Positions 11,260-21,639 of a stretch of DNA of 64,000 bases are shown piece after piece. The first letter of the stretch is position 1, and the number at the start of each line of letters is the position of its first letter. Origin of the DNA: Juglans regia (Eukaryota > Streptophyta > Magnoliopsida > Fagales > Juglandaceae); contig NC_049903.1 in the NCBI RefSeq assembly GCF_001411555.2, positions 13,621,234-13,685,233 of the forward strand. The letters run 5' to 3'. The translations under genes were made by a program, and so were the position numbers. The notes below the pieces were generated by a model, which worked only from the letters and a program-made list of their open reading frames with translations, did not search any database and was not told the origin of the DNA.

Positions 11260-11720
11260 CTAGTTAGTTTCATCAAGATTAAGATAAGACTCTTTATAGA
11301 CAAGAAAAATCATAGGGCGATCTGTGAAGAAAGCCCTCTTAACCTCACTCTCTCTTGCATAGAAACTCACTTTTGTCTTTTTTCTCTCTGCAGACTCTTT
11401 TTTTTTTCTCTCGTGCCTCCACTCTTTTTTCTTTACTCTCAGCCACCTCTCTACTTTCTTTTTTACTCTTTTTTTTTTTTGCTCATTTTCACTCCCACTC
11501 TTTCTTTTTTGCTCAATCACTTTTTCACTCTTTCTTTTTTAATCATTCTCATTTTCATTGTTTCTTTTTTTATCACTTTCATTTTCACTCTTTCTTTTTT
11601 GAGCAACCTCACTTTTCAGTTTCGGTTGGTCCTCATAAACCTGGCTTGAAGTTGAAAAAGCAAGCTTGATTATTTTGCGCTCATTTTCAAAGTTGTACAT
11701 GTTCTTAAACCCATCATGTG
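11260..11720 (-). other. Lys/Glu-rich low-complexity spacer of the gypsy polyprotein
   Basis: On the minus strand this reads as a charged, repetitive K/E/S/N-rich linker between protease and reverse transcriptase. In DNA it is a string of CTTTCTTTTTT-type units (plus strand). The plus-strand Phe-rich ORFs here are its antisense and not genes. Confidence 0.7.
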
Positions 11721-12252
11721 TCACCCTCCCCAACAAAATATGGCCAGCATACATAGGCACAACATCACAAAACACCTCATCCTGATACTTCCCAATAAAA
11801 AAGTAACTAACACTTGTCTATCCACCCTAACCTTCCCACAATCATTCAACCATTGTAATTTGTATGGTCTAGAGTGTTTTAAAGTTGGTAAATTCAATTT
11901 TTCAGCCAAAGTAGTGTTAGCCACATTAGTACAACTCCCCCCATCAATGATCATACTACATATCTTATTGTTGACGTGGCATCTAGTATGGAGAATGTTC
12001 TCTCTTTGTTGCTCTGCATCATCCACCGTAATTTGTGTATTAAAAGCACGCCTGAAAACAAGAGACTCACCTGTCACGGGGTATACCACTCCATCATCAT
12101 CACTAGCATCAACCAACTCGGGCACCTCATCACTATCATCCTCTCTTTCAGTCATCACCTCTCCATTGTCACGCATAATCATCATCCTCCTATTTGGACA
12201 TTGAGAAGCGATGTGCCCTAAACCGAAATACTTAAAGCATTTAATATCTCTA
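11721..12252 (-). pseudogene. Gypsy gag-pol: zinc knuckle and aspartic protease
   Basis: Upstream (about 12190-12250) is a nucleocapsid knuckle reading C-F-K-Y-F-G-L-G-H-I-A-S-Q-C. The second Cys of the CCHC pattern has become Tyr, so the knuckle is damaged. The protease follows with active-site block MIIDGGSCTNVA (DGGS in place of the commoner DSGA/DTGA, a variant seen in this group of plant gypsy proteins) and a downstream flap region. Protease would mature the polyprotein inside virus-like particles. Confidence 0.82.
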
Positions 12253-12473
12253 TTCCGTGAAGATTGAGATTCTACCTTGGGTTTGTTGCTAGTTCCCTCA
12301 TCTTTTCCTTTAGGTGGTTCGGTTTTTCTCTTTACTTTAGCTGGATCATTTCTATCCCACTTTGATTTCCAAGCAATGCTAGAAACCGAAGTATACCTTG
12401 CTGTCCATTTTCTCTTTAACTACATCTCCACCTTCATAGCCATGTGCACCATGTCCTCTATCTCTACATAATG

Positions 12474-13264
12474 CTACAATTCAATTACATTGGTTATGTC
12501 TCTATTCAAACCACTCAAAAATATAGCCATGATGGCCTCCTGGTCCTCCTCTACATTTGCCCGAATCATCGCCACTTCCATCTCCTTATGGTAATCCTCC
12601 ACACTCCTAGACCCCTGTGTAAGATTTTGTAATTTATAGTAAAAGTCTTTATAGTAATGACTAGGTACAAATCTCTGTCTCATGAGACCTTTCAACTCTC
12701 TCCATGTCTCTACAGGCCTCTCATAATTCCTCATCCTATTGGTCACTAATTGATCCCACCAAATAATAGCATAATCAGTGACCTCAATTACCGCGAATTT
12801 CACTTCTTCTCCTCAGAGTAATTATGACAATCAAATACCAACTTTATTTTTTTCTCCCATTCTAGATAAACCTTAGGGTCAATTTTACCTTGGAAAGATG
12901 GCATTTTCATTTTGAAGCTCTCAAGGTCTCTATCTACACCATCCCGATCCCCTAGGTTCCCCTCAAATCCTCTTTCACGCCTAACTCTTCTATGTCTACC
13001 TAACCTAACTTCAGATGTTAAGTCTTCCTCTTCCTCATCCTCAACATCTCCTTCATTCTTATAATCATTTTCAACTCTAGGCTCACGTCACCTCCTATCC
13101 CTCTCACCTTGCAGATTTCTAATCGCTACTTCTTGATGATCCATCATATCCCTTACTTCACGCAACACAAAGTTCAACTGCTCAAATTGTTGTTGCATGG
13201 CTTGCAACATAAAGGATGAATTATTTGCCATCCCTCTTGGTGATGAGCCACTCCGGTAAGACAT
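12474..13264 (-). pseudogene. Gypsy gag
   Basis: Starts at ATG 13264 (MSYRSGSSPRGMANNSSFML) with a Gln-rich coiled-coil-like stretch, then an acidic/basic linker and a retrotransposon gag core (WWDQLV, WRELKGLMRQRFVP, LTQGSRSVEDY, AIMAIFLSGL). A TGA at 13088-13090 interrupts the first part (an Arg codon in the relatives I know), and there is another frame break near 12800. Gag forms the particle shell. It is at the 5' end of a minus-strand element. Confidence 0.85.
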
Positions 13265-14280
13265 TGTAATGTGCTTTACAAAAGAATGTTAGTGGTAAAA
13301 AAAACCTCACACACTTCCTTATGTGTTTACACTTAAGTAATGACACTCCACTCGTGTTTCACTCTTAATTGGATTTTTATCTGATAATAGTTTCATACTC
13401 TCTTGCCTTTTACCTTAAGAGTTTTTCCACTCAAGTTCTTTAAGAACTAATTGAACTCAATTAAAACAATGCAACCTTATTTTATCACAATTAATAATTA
13501 GGTCCAAGAAATAAGAATAAGAGAAACACAGAAGAAATAAAAAAACGACACGAGAATCAAAGAAATTATAATACCAATTAATAAACTCCAAACTAAACTT
13601 AACATCTATAAGACCAATTAATATCTTCTGATAAAAGCCTGCACTATGCAGAATAATACTCACAACCCCAATTACTGCATTGTTCAACCAACATAGCAAC
13701 CATTGGAATTCCCAAGTTAAACAAATCCAATGAATTATCAATTTTGCTAAACTTCCCCATAAATATCATCCTTGTATTTTGATTTCCAGAACTTAATTAA
13801 AAAATTAGATCTCTATCTTTGCAATTAAATATCACCCACAGTTTGCTCAAACTCTTCTCTTTAGCCAAAACATGCATTAAACTAAATCGACTCGGAAAAA
13901 CCCAATTGTACTTCACTCAAAATAAACTCAACTCAAACTACACGCCAGCTTCATTTTAGCATAGCCAACCTACTTATCGAAAAAAAAAATTATCATAGCC
14001 AACCCAAGGAGACAATTACCCAACCAAACCATTCTTCAGTGTCAATTCAGAATATTGACACAAAATCTATTGACAGATCACTTCCATAAATCAAGCCAAG
14101 ATCTCCTCCATTTTTTTAACACCATGATTTTAGGATAATTAGCCTTTAATTTTGTAATTGTAAATTCATATCATACTCAATTAGTTACCTTAGATAGATT
14201 TGTTCCTTGTATCTATTTATTTTTATCACTCTCAATTTACAATTCAAGTTACTAAAATACAAAGGATTGAGTTCTTAGTA
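13265..14280. other. Leader / unidentified sequence, LTR-like at its right edge
   Basis: No gene. The left part should be the 5' leader of the gypsy element (minus strand). The last ~150 bases read like the 3' end of an LTR on the plus strand because a primer-binding-type sequence follows directly at 14281. I could not find a second copy of either. Confidence 0.4.
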
Positions 14281-14293
14281 TGGTATCAGAGCC
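14281..14293 (+). promoter_or_regulatory. Initiator-Met tRNA primer-binding site, stranded
   Basis: TGGTATCAGAGCC is complementary to the 3' end of plant initiator tRNA-Met and is the usual primer site of plant LTR retroelements. It is on the plus strand, so it does not belong to the minus-strand gypsy. Only ~60 bases later an L1-type LINE begins, so this is the junction of a truncated LTR element. Confidence 0.5.
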
Positions 14294-14310
14294 AAGTTTA
14301 TCGTAGTGTT

Positions 14311-14329
14311 AGAGCGGTGCACCCGCTCT
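14311..14329. repeat. 7-bp hairpin before the LINE start
   Basis: AGAGCGG (14311-14317), loop TGCAC, CCGCTCT (14323-14329). It lies between the stranded primer site and the first LINE codon. It could be part of the LINE 5' UTR. Confidence 0.6.
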
Positions 14330-14350
14330 AAGAAATTATTTTAATTTTTT

Positions 14351-15100
14351 ATGCATATTTTGATTTGGAATATTAGGGGCATTCTTTCTTCGAATAGTAG
14401 ACTTTGACATTTAGTAAATAAGTGTCGACCTTCCATGGTTGCCATTCTTGTACTTTTTTTAAGTTCGAATAAGTGCCGCAAATGGGCGTGTTGGATGAGA
14501 TTGCCGTATTATACGAATAATGCTGAAGTAGGAGTTAAAATTTGGTTGTTTTGGGATGAGGGATTAGAGTTTGAGTTTGTATCTATGTCGGATCAAGCCC
14601 TTAGTGGTTGGTTGTTTATGGAAACAGCCAGGTGCTTGCCACTTTTGTTTATGTTAGCTATTTTCGGGCTAAGCGGTTGGAGCTTTGGGATTTTCTAAGA
14701 GGACAATATTCTGGTGACCTCCCTTGGTTTATTGGGGGGATTTTAATATTATTTAAAGTGACTCTGAAAAGATTGGTGACCTACTGCAAGCTTCTCGGGC
14801 TAAAAGGGAGTTTAACAAGTGTATTCATGATTATGCGTTATTGGATCTACCTTGTGAAGGAAATCGACTGTCATGGTGTAAGGGAAGGTTGGGGGGGGGG
14901 GGGGGGGGAATTTGGGCACTGTCGGATAAAGTGCTTGTGAATACGTCGTTTTTAAATTTTTTCGATGATACTTCGGTTAATAATTTACTGCGGACATGTC
15001 GAATCATGCTCCTATGTTTGTTCAGCTGTTGCGTGATCGGGGGGCTATCATTCGGCCGTTTTGATTTCTCCAGATGTGGGGCTTTCATGAGGGGTTTTTT
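14351..15100 (+). pseudogene. LINE endonuclease (APE/EEP fold)
   Basis: Starts MHILIWNIRG, the N-terminal motif of plant L1 endonucleases, with a stop ~18 codons in, then VAILVLF, IWLFWDEGLEFEF and, in shifted frames, LELWDFLRGQYSGDLPWFIGG (the substrate-binding part), CHGVREGWGG and a late NHAPM-like segment. A run of 18 G (14891-14908) lies inside it where relatives have a short Gly-coding stretch. Confidence 0.75.
14891..14908 (+). repeat. Homopolymer G18
   Basis: Eighteen consecutive G residues inside the LINE endonuclease region. Such a run can form a G-quadruplex and is also a common place for assembly length errors. Confidence 0.95.
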
Positions 15101-15719
15101 CCTCTAGTTCAGGAGGTTTGGAATAATCAAGTTGATGGATGTGCAATGGTTCGGATTAGTCAAAAGTTAAAGCTTCTCAAAAAAGCCTTGAAATCTTGGA
15201 ATAATGAGGTATTTGGTCGTGTGGAAGGGGAGATTAAAATTCTGGAGGACCAAATTGTTGGGCTGGAACTCAAGTTGGCTAGTGAATATTCGGCTTAGGC
15301 TGAAACCGATTTACTGAATTGTAAGCAGGATCATTTGAAGTGGGTACATCGTGAGGAGATGGTGGCTTGTCAGAAATCTTGTATAAAATGGCTCACCGAA
15401 GGTGACTCGAATACAAGATTTTTTCACGCATCTATGAGATTGAAGGAAAAAAAAAATAAAAAATGTAGTTCGCATGACCCTTGATGAGGGGCGCACGTTA
15501 CGTTCGGGTGAAGAGGTTGTTGAGGGGGTAGTGTCTTATTACTAGGAGCTTTTATCGGCTATGCCCATTGATGTATCGTTGGATGATATGGAGTTGCTGA
15601 GGCCGGTGGTTTCTTTAGAGGATAATGCTAGCTTGTACGCTGTTCCAAATATGGACGAGGTAAAGAAGTCCCTTTGGTCGATGAAAAATTATTTACATTA
15701 GCCTACTGTTGGCTGTATC

Positions 15720-15733
15720 CTCAACACACTTAG
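15720..15733. repeat. Left half of a split palindrome at the TRIM target
   Basis: CTCAACACAC (15720-15729) and GTGTGTTGAG (16185-16194) are exact reverse complements. Without the TRIM and one TSD copy they would form a 10-bp-arm hairpin with a TTA loop. The TRIM therefore landed at the centre of a cruciform-capable site. Confidence 0.8.
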
Positions 15734-16180
15734 TGTGATACCCAATATGATATAAGTAAGGGTAGGTGGTGTATGGGATCCCATATTGCTTGGGAAGGAG
15801 AAGTTCTTGCTCTTTATAAGGTTCCAATGGGGTTCCAATTGTATCATTGACTAGTCCTTTTGGAGTATAGGTCATGTGGTTTGGGCCTTCTATTGGGACG
15901 TTACAAATGGTATCAGAGCCTATCCCAACCAGAAATGTGGGACTTGAGCCGTGCCACCTATAATGGACAGGCCCGACGAGGACGTCGGGAATTTAAGGGG
16001 GGTAGATTGTGATACCCCATATGATATAAGTAAGGGTAGATGGTGTATGAGATCCCACATTGCTTGGGAATGAGAAATTCTTGCTCTTTATAAGGTTCCA
16101 ATAGGGCTCCAATTGTATCATTGACTAGTCCTTTTGAAATATAGGCCATGTGGTTTGAGCCTTTTCATTGGGGCGTTACA
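15734..16180 (+). mobile_element. Complete TRIM (miniature LTR retrotransposon)
   Basis: LTR1 15734-15905 (172 bp) and LTR2 16008-16180 (173 bp) both start TGTGATACCC and end CGTTACA. Two bases after LTR1 is a primer site TGGTATCAGAGCC (15908-15920). Directly before LTR2 is a polypurine tract AAGGGGGGTAGAT. The host pentamer CTTAG flanks both sides (15729-15733 and 16181-16185). The internal part is only ~102 bp with no coding capacity, so it depends on proteins of another LTR element. The plus strand is set by the primer site. The LTRs differ at roughly a dozen or more sites, so it is not a recent insertion. Confidence 0.92.
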
Positions 16181-16196
16181 CTTAGTGTGTTGAGTT

Positions 16197-16213
16197 AAAA
16201 AAAAAAAAAAAAA
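16197..16213 (+). repeat. Internal poly-A tract
   Basis: A run of about 17 A just beyond the TRIM, followed by AGACAC, in the middle of the LINE reading frame. The interval from ~15705 to 16250, minus the TRIM, does not match LINE protein sequence, so a short poly-A-tailed insertion may precede the TRIM. Confidence 0.5.
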
Positions 16214-16362
16214 GACACTACCTAAGGGTGTGTGAAGAGTGCCGGCTGATGTATAGCCAGGCTCTTGGTCAATTCCTATGGGAAGTAGTCCGGGTTCAGA
16301 TGGTTTTTCTGCGAGTTTTTTTCATTCTGGCCTAGGATATTGTTAAAGATGATCTTTTAGAG

Positions 16363-17460
16363 ATGGCTAAAGATTTTTTTGCTAGGCAACCACTGTCTAC
16401 TTTCTTCGGGGCAACAAATTTGGTTTTGATCTCCAAAGTGGATGAGCCTTTGGGTTTTGGTCAATTTCGCCCGATAAACCTTTGTTTGGTTATTTACAAA
16501 ATTATGTCAAAGATGATGGTTTTCCGATTGGCACCGGTATTGGAAAAAATTATCTCGCTTGAGCAGGCTGCGTTCATCCAGGGTAGGAGTATTTTCGAGA
16601 ATATTTCTCTTGCTCAGGAATTGATGCAAGGAATAAACAGGAAAATAGGAGGTGGAAATGTGATGTTGAAACTCGATATGGCAAAAGCTTATGACCAAGT
16701 AATTTGGAGTTTTTTGCTCCAAGTTTTATAGTGTTTGGGTTTTCTGCAAAATTGGAGAAATATGGTCCTTAATGCTATCTCTTCACCTTTTTCTTAGTAA
16801 TGTTGAATGGGTGTACTAAAGGTTTCTTCAAGGCATCGCGCGGGTTACGGCAAGGTGACCTCCTTTCTCCCTATCTTTTTTATTTTGACTGAGGAGATTC
16901 TATCTCGTATGCTATCTCGAGAGTTTAGTTTGGGAAGGGTTAAGCCTTTTCATCCGGGTGGACGATCGGGGATTACTCATTTGCTGTATGCGGATGTTAT
17001 TCTGATTTTTGCTAATGGTGGAAAATCTTCTATTCGGAGCCTTATGGTGGTATTGCGGCGGTATGAGACATTGTCTGGGCGGCTGATAAATCCTAGTAAG
17101 TCCTCTATTTTTTTCTCTTCTTCTATTTCAGTGGACTGCAAGAATGGGCTGAAAATGATTTCGGGATTTGAGGAAGGACGTTGGCCTTGTACATACTTGG
17201 GTGTCCCTTTCTTTGTTGGGCAATTGAAAATTCGTATGTTTGATCCCCTCTTGGCAAGAGTTCAAAAGAAGCTTGCCGGGTGGAAGAGTAAGCTCGTTTC
17301 TTTTGGGGGAAAAATTATTTTGGTAAAACACGTCTTGAATAGCATGCCTATACACATGTTTTATGTGTTAAATGTGCCGAAAGGAGTGCATTCAGCTCTC
17401 CAGAAATTTTTTTCCGACTTTTTATGGGATTCTTCGACATGGAATAAAAAAAGGAAGTGA
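16363..17460 (+). pseudogene. LINE reverse transcriptase
   Basis: Two open segments (16363-16731 and 16807-17460) carry the non-LTR RT blocks: LVLISKVDEP, FRPINLCLVIYKI, EQAAFIQGRSIFENI, MLKLDMAKAYDQV, then HLLYADVILIFANG, LINPSKSSIFF, YLGVPFF and LAGWKSKLVSFGGKIILVKHVL. The catalytic motif reads Y-A-D-V instead of Y-A-D-D, which would abolish activity, in addition to the stop and frame change between the two segments. Confidence 0.85.
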
Positions 17461-17481
17461 ATTTCTTGGAGAAAAATTTGA

Positions 17482-18330
17482 TTGTCGATAGAAGAGGGAG
17501 GGCTCGGAATCCGGGATGTTCATGAAGTTCAAAAGTCATTGCTTATGAAATTTGTTTGGAAGGTTGTGAAAGGGAAATCGATGTGGTCGAGATTTTCTAC
17601 GCAAAAATATGTTGGAAATGTTCACCTTTATTCAATTATGCAGCTCAGTAAAGGCACCCGTTTTTGGAGGGGATTAATGGCTCTTGTGCCAAAGGTTTTA
17701 AGGCAGATGAAATGGTTGATTCAGGAAGGACAGTCGAGCCACTTAGTGCTTCGGTTCCTGTAAATGGAAATTCCTCCTTGACACTAGCGGAAGTGTTTTC
17801 CGTATCGGGCCCTAATGTTGATTTTTTGCAATTGCTAGTTCCGTGTGGCATTGTGCAGAAGATTTGTGTTGTTGGTATTTCTTTACGGCAGGGTGCTGAT
17901 CTATGTGTATGGCAGCCCTCCATTGATGGGAAGTTTATGACTAAATCTGTATGGCAAGTGACTCGCCAACGAGGTGAGTTATGTATATGGAAGAAGTGGC
18001 TATGGAAGAATTGGCTACCAAAGAAGATGTTTTTTGTTTGGAGGGCAAAAAGAAAAGATATCCCAATTGATGATATTGTACATAATTTAGGCATTCCTTT
18101 AGTTTCTAAATGTGAATGCTGTGATCATCCTCGCATAGAAACTATTAACCATATTCTGTGTGAGGGGGGAGGAGCCCAAGAAGTTCGGAGTTTCTTTTCT
18201 GAAGCTTGTCGTATTAGGATATTTCAGATCCGTAATTGGGAGGGGATGATGAAATTTTGGTGGCAAAGAGTATCAACGCCGTCTCAGGTTGGGTGGCTTC
18301 GGGGCGTTTTGCCCATTGTTATTTCTTAGG
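17482..18330 (+). pseudogene. LINE zf-RVT (zinc-binding) region
   Basis: After GGLGIRDVHEVQKSLLMKF the frame shifts to a segment with SVWQVTRQRG, WKKWLWKNWLPKKMFFVWRA and CECCDHPRIETINHILCEGG, the Cys-x-x-Cys ... His ... Cys pattern of the zf-RVT domain that follows plant L1 RTs. The usual His-x3-Cys spacing is retained (INHILC). Confidence 0.75.
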
Positions 18331-18497
18331 CTTTATGGTGAGCTCGATGTGCTGCAAGAATGAAAGGGGTTAAATTTAATCCTGCTGTTGTTATTGGATC
18401 GATTAAGATTTTAATTTGAGATATCTTAAGTAAGATCCAAAAATTTTGAGTTTTGGGGAAGCATGACAGCGAGGTTATGAACGTCAGGCTGTCTGCA

Positions 18498-18537
18498 TGA
18501 ATGTATGACTTCAAGGTTGGACGAAGTCATACATTCA
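18498..18537. repeat. 15-bp-arm perfect hairpin
   Basis: TGAATGTATGACTTC (18498-18512), a 10-base loop, then its exact reverse complement (18523-18537). It sits right at the apparent end of LINE sequence. Possibly a foldback remnant; no flanking target duplication was found. Confidence 0.85.
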
Positions 18538-18838
18538 CGTCCACGTTATTTTTGGGGACAGGAAGGACTGATCCTATCCTAAAAAATAGTTAAAGACCAA
18601 TAAATTGCTGAGAAATTAGGACGTTAATGGCAAGGAGAAGCACGTCAACTATAAATTATACGGTTAATTACATGATTTCTTGTATATTAGGCGGCATGCA
18701 TGGATGCATGATGTCTATTGACAGGGCATTTGCGTATGAATTAATTAATGCATAGACAAACTATCTAATTTCGCAAATTTTTAACCTCTGATCATCTCGA
18801 TCTCGTACCATTTCTCGGATGCGGCACTGATCTCCTTG

Positions 18839-18847
18839 TATATAAAG
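18839..18847 (+). promoter_or_regulatory. Candidate TATA box, no gene attached
   Basis: TATATAAAG in a GC-richer neighbourhood with a following pyrimidine-rich leader-like stretch (CTCACTTTTCC...). It points right, but what lies to the right is the 3' part of the FAR1-related relic in antisense, so any gene it served is gone. Weak evidence. Confidence 0.25.
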
Positions 18848-19339
18848 CCTCACTTTTCCAACCTCGAGTTCTACGCTGATCCAACTTGTAACTCACCAAC
18901 ATATACTACTACTCTCAAGTTAGAAGCTGTAGTGACAGAAAATAATTTTACAATCGTGCTAGGATTTGCCAAAATATGAACTTTCAAGTTTCTAAAACCT
19001 GTGGCATGGGTTGTATTTTCCTTGCCTTAAATACATACAAACATAATGAAATCATTCTACGTACCTTTGCGATGGACACTTGCTTCTTATATGTCACTCT
19101 CCTTTACAAAGGCTACATCGCCCCCTCTTTATTGATATATTTTCCTTTTAATTCTTTTGTCGTAATGATTTAGACCTTCCTTTAGACACAATATGTAGAG
19201 GATCTTGCAAGGAAAAATTTGAGAGTAATTGGCTTTATTGGATATTTGGGCCTTCCTCAATGTTATTGTCATCAACATTCAGCTTCTCATTCAGCAAGAA
19301 AAGCTCTTGGTGGATATTCTTTATACCCCTAGAAACATG

Positions 19340-19714
19340 TGTTGTGAAAAACGATGACAATAAAGTAAAAGCAAACACGAAAAAAATAAGCAATCACACA
19401 CAACACAATATTTACGTGGTTCAGTAAATTGCTTACGTCCATGAGAGATCACAATACAATATAATAGTATGGGGCGGCCATTGTTCACTCTAATACAGTC
19501 ACAAGTCAAACAAATATAATAATTATATATGTCATGCGGCGGAAACCCTAAAGATTTCAGAAATAGTCATGTTCGCTCGAGCGGCGTGTCGAGCCCGCAT
19601 CAAGCAAACCTGTTTCCCGCAATCGCTCGAGCCATGTGTCGTGTGGCTCTTTAAGCGAACTCTCTAACTTCCCTCCACTCGAGAGATGTGGACCAGACTC
19701 CACAATACTCAACA
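19340..19714 (-). repeat. Copia 3' LTR (375 bp)
   Basis: TGTTGTGAAAAACGATG ... ACTCAACA. It aligns throughout with 23733-24238 but lacks a ~26-bp block and ~100 bp of CTCGAG-rich tandem repeat present in that copy. Confidence 0.95.
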
Positions 19715-19749
19715 ATTCTCCCACTTGGAGATTAGTACACCCACAGTAT

Positions 19750-20345
19750 CGTCCTCTGCCTCAAACATGATATCCTCCACCTCTGCAACTCACTGCCCCT
19801 ATCATCATGCTAGAAGACCAACTGAAGTTGCACACAACTTCAGTTTCTCAAGTGTTACACCCTTTGTCAACATATCAGCAGAGTTCTTACTTCCACAAAT
19901 TTTCTCAAGTAACAATTGTCCGTCATCTAACAATGATCGTTTAAAGTGATACCTGATCTGAATGTACTTAGTCCTGGAATGAAAAACACTGGGTTCTTTG
20001 CAAGGAATATGGCACTCTAACTGTCATTGTAGAGAGTGTCATTCTGATTCTTTTTACCCAATTCCTCCAAGAAGCCCTGTAGCCAAACCATCTCCTTTGC
20101 AGCTTCTGAAACTGCAATATACTCAACTTCTGTACTAGACAATAAAACTGTCTTTTGTAGATTGGAACCCCATGAAACTGCAGTACCACCCAAAGTGTAA
20201 AAAAATCCTGTGGTACTTTTTCTGCTATCAGTATCTCCAGCTAAATTAGCATCAACATAGCCCTGCACCTCTAATCCCTCTCCTGAGAAACACAAGTACA
20301 TTTCTAAGGAGGCTTTTAGGTACCTCAAAATCCACTTCACTGCTT
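19750..20345 (-). pseudogene. Copia RNase H and C-terminus
   Basis: Minus strand 20340 downward: MKWILRYLKAS, GYVDANLAGDTDSRKSTTG, SWGSNLQKTVLLSSTEVEYIA and AAKEMVWLQGFLEEL, typical of copia RNase H. After a stop near 20017 the tail continues in another frame (the block usually reading like R-T-K-Y-I-x-I-R-Y-H-F). It would degrade the RNA strand of the cDNA hybrid. Confidence 0.85.
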
Positions 20346-21613
20346 TCTAATGTTATTTTCCAGGGTTACTCATGTATCTACTCACAACTCCCACCGCATA
20401 GGCAATATCTGGTCTAGTGCAAACCATAACATACATAAGTGAACCAATAGCTGAGGCATGAGGAACCTTACTCATATAGTCTTATTCCTCTTCTGACTTT
20501 GGTGCCTGATCTTTGCTGAGTCTGAAGTGACTACCCAAGGGTGTGCCAACTGGCTTGGCCTTGTCCATATTGAACTTGCTGAGTACATTTTTCACATACT
20601 CAGCCTGTGAGAATCTCAACGTGCCTTTGACGCTGTCTCTGACAATTCTCATGCCAAGGATTTGCTTTGCAGCTCCCAAATCCTTCATTGCAAAGTGCTC
20701 TAATATCTGCTTCTTCAGATTATTGATATTATCAATACTCCTGCAATAAGTATGTCATCCACATGTAGCAACAAAATAATTTGTCAAATTGCCTGACAAA
20801 GTAGCAGTGATTTGCCTAACATCTGATGTACCCTGTACTGCATATAAAGTTGTCAAATTTCTTGTACCACTGTCTGGGAGCTTGCTTCAGGCCATACAAT
20901 CTCTTCTTCAATCTGCAAACTGAACCTTCCTTTCCCTATATTACAAACCCCTCAGGTTGGTGCATATAGATGTCTTCTTCAAGATCTCAATGAAGAAAAG
21001 CTGTCTTCACATCTAACTGCTCAAGAAATAAATCTTCAGTAGCAACTATAGCCAAAACTAACCTGATGGTTGTGAACTTTACCACAGGCGAAAAGATATC
21101 AGAGTAATCAATACTCTGTTTCTGCTTAAAGCCTTTTACAACAAGTCTGGCCTTGTACCTTTTACTACCATCATGTTCGGTCTTCACCCGGTACACCCAC
21201 TTGTTGTGTAATGCCTTCTTCCCTGATGGAAGTTCTGTCAACTCCCATGTTTGATTCCCTAACAAGGAATCCATCTCATCCTTCATGGCCAACTCCCACT
21301 TGCTAGAATTTTCATCTTGCAATATTTCTTGGTAACTCTGCGGTTCTCCACTATCTGTTAACAGAATATAATTCAAAGTAGGTGAGAAACGCTGTGGATG
21401 ACGAATAGTCCTAACTGACTTGCGAACTGCAGTTGTATGAGTGGATAGCTCTGGATCTGACTGTAGAATAATAGGAATGGGTGTACTGGGCCCACTGTCC
21501 CCGTCACTCACATCTCTGCACTGCACTGTGGCCTCTGATAGATTATCCAAAGTCACAAACTCAGACTCCTGAGGAGCTGCTTCAGCAATCATACTAGACT
21601 TGTCCTTGTACAC
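20346..21613 (-). pseudogene. Copia reverse transcriptase
   Basis: Minus strand from 21613: a Ser/Thr-rich linker, WELAMKDEMDSLLGNQTWEL, KALHNKWVYRVK, YKARLVVKGFKQKQSIDYSDIF, SPVVKFTTIRLVLAI, LEQLDVKTAFLH, then a stop; further parts (RLYGLKQAPRQWYKKFD, a V-D-D catalytic box with His replacing the usual Tyr, AAKQILGMRI) are spread over several frames. Confidence 0.85.
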
Positions 21614-21639
21614 AATCTTCTCATTGAAAATTACATTCT

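Larger units (their letters stand above)
8433..13264 (-). mobile_element. Degenerate Ty3/gypsy retrotransposon, internal region
   Basis: The order gag-knuckle-protease-RT-RNase H-integrase on the minus strand defines Ty3/gypsy. The C-terminal tail motif FNVSDLFPF without an evident chromodomain resembles a common plant chromovirus-like group; clade assignment is tentative. One LTR is recognisable at the 3' side (7.83-8.42 kb). No matching LTR or minus-strand tRNA primer site was found at the 5' side (13.27-14.28 kb), so that end is deleted or too diverged to see. Confidence 0.85.
14351..18490 (+). mobile_element. L1-type LINE, degenerate, 3'-truncated
   Basis: In order on the plus strand: AP-endonuclease start (ILIWNIRG, 14351), rest of the endonuclease, the linker WLTEGDSNTRFFHASMRL (about 15390), reverse transcriptase (16.36-17.46 kb) and a zinc-binding zf-RVT region (17.9-18.2 kb). 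The RNase H domain expected after zf-RVT is only begun (to ~18.48 kb) and no poly-A tail follows, so the 3' end is lost, just before a hairpin at 18498. Many stops and frame changes; a TRIM is inserted at 15734. LINEs of this type copy themselves by target-primed reverse transcription. Confidence 0.85.

Noticed and set aside
11227..11669. Plus-strand Phe/Ser-rich ORFs
   Set aside because: They are the antisense of the K/E-rich spacer in the minus-strand gypsy polyprotein and reflect base composition only.
14281..14293. Primer-binding site as part of the gypsy element
   Set aside because: It is on the plus strand while the gypsy element reads minus; it must belong to another, truncated LTR element.
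18976..19173. 65-codon plus-strand ORF after a TATA-like box
   Set aside because: It overlaps in antisense the C-terminal CCHC and DPLHIVSKGRSK coding part of the FRS relic and is not itself recognisable.
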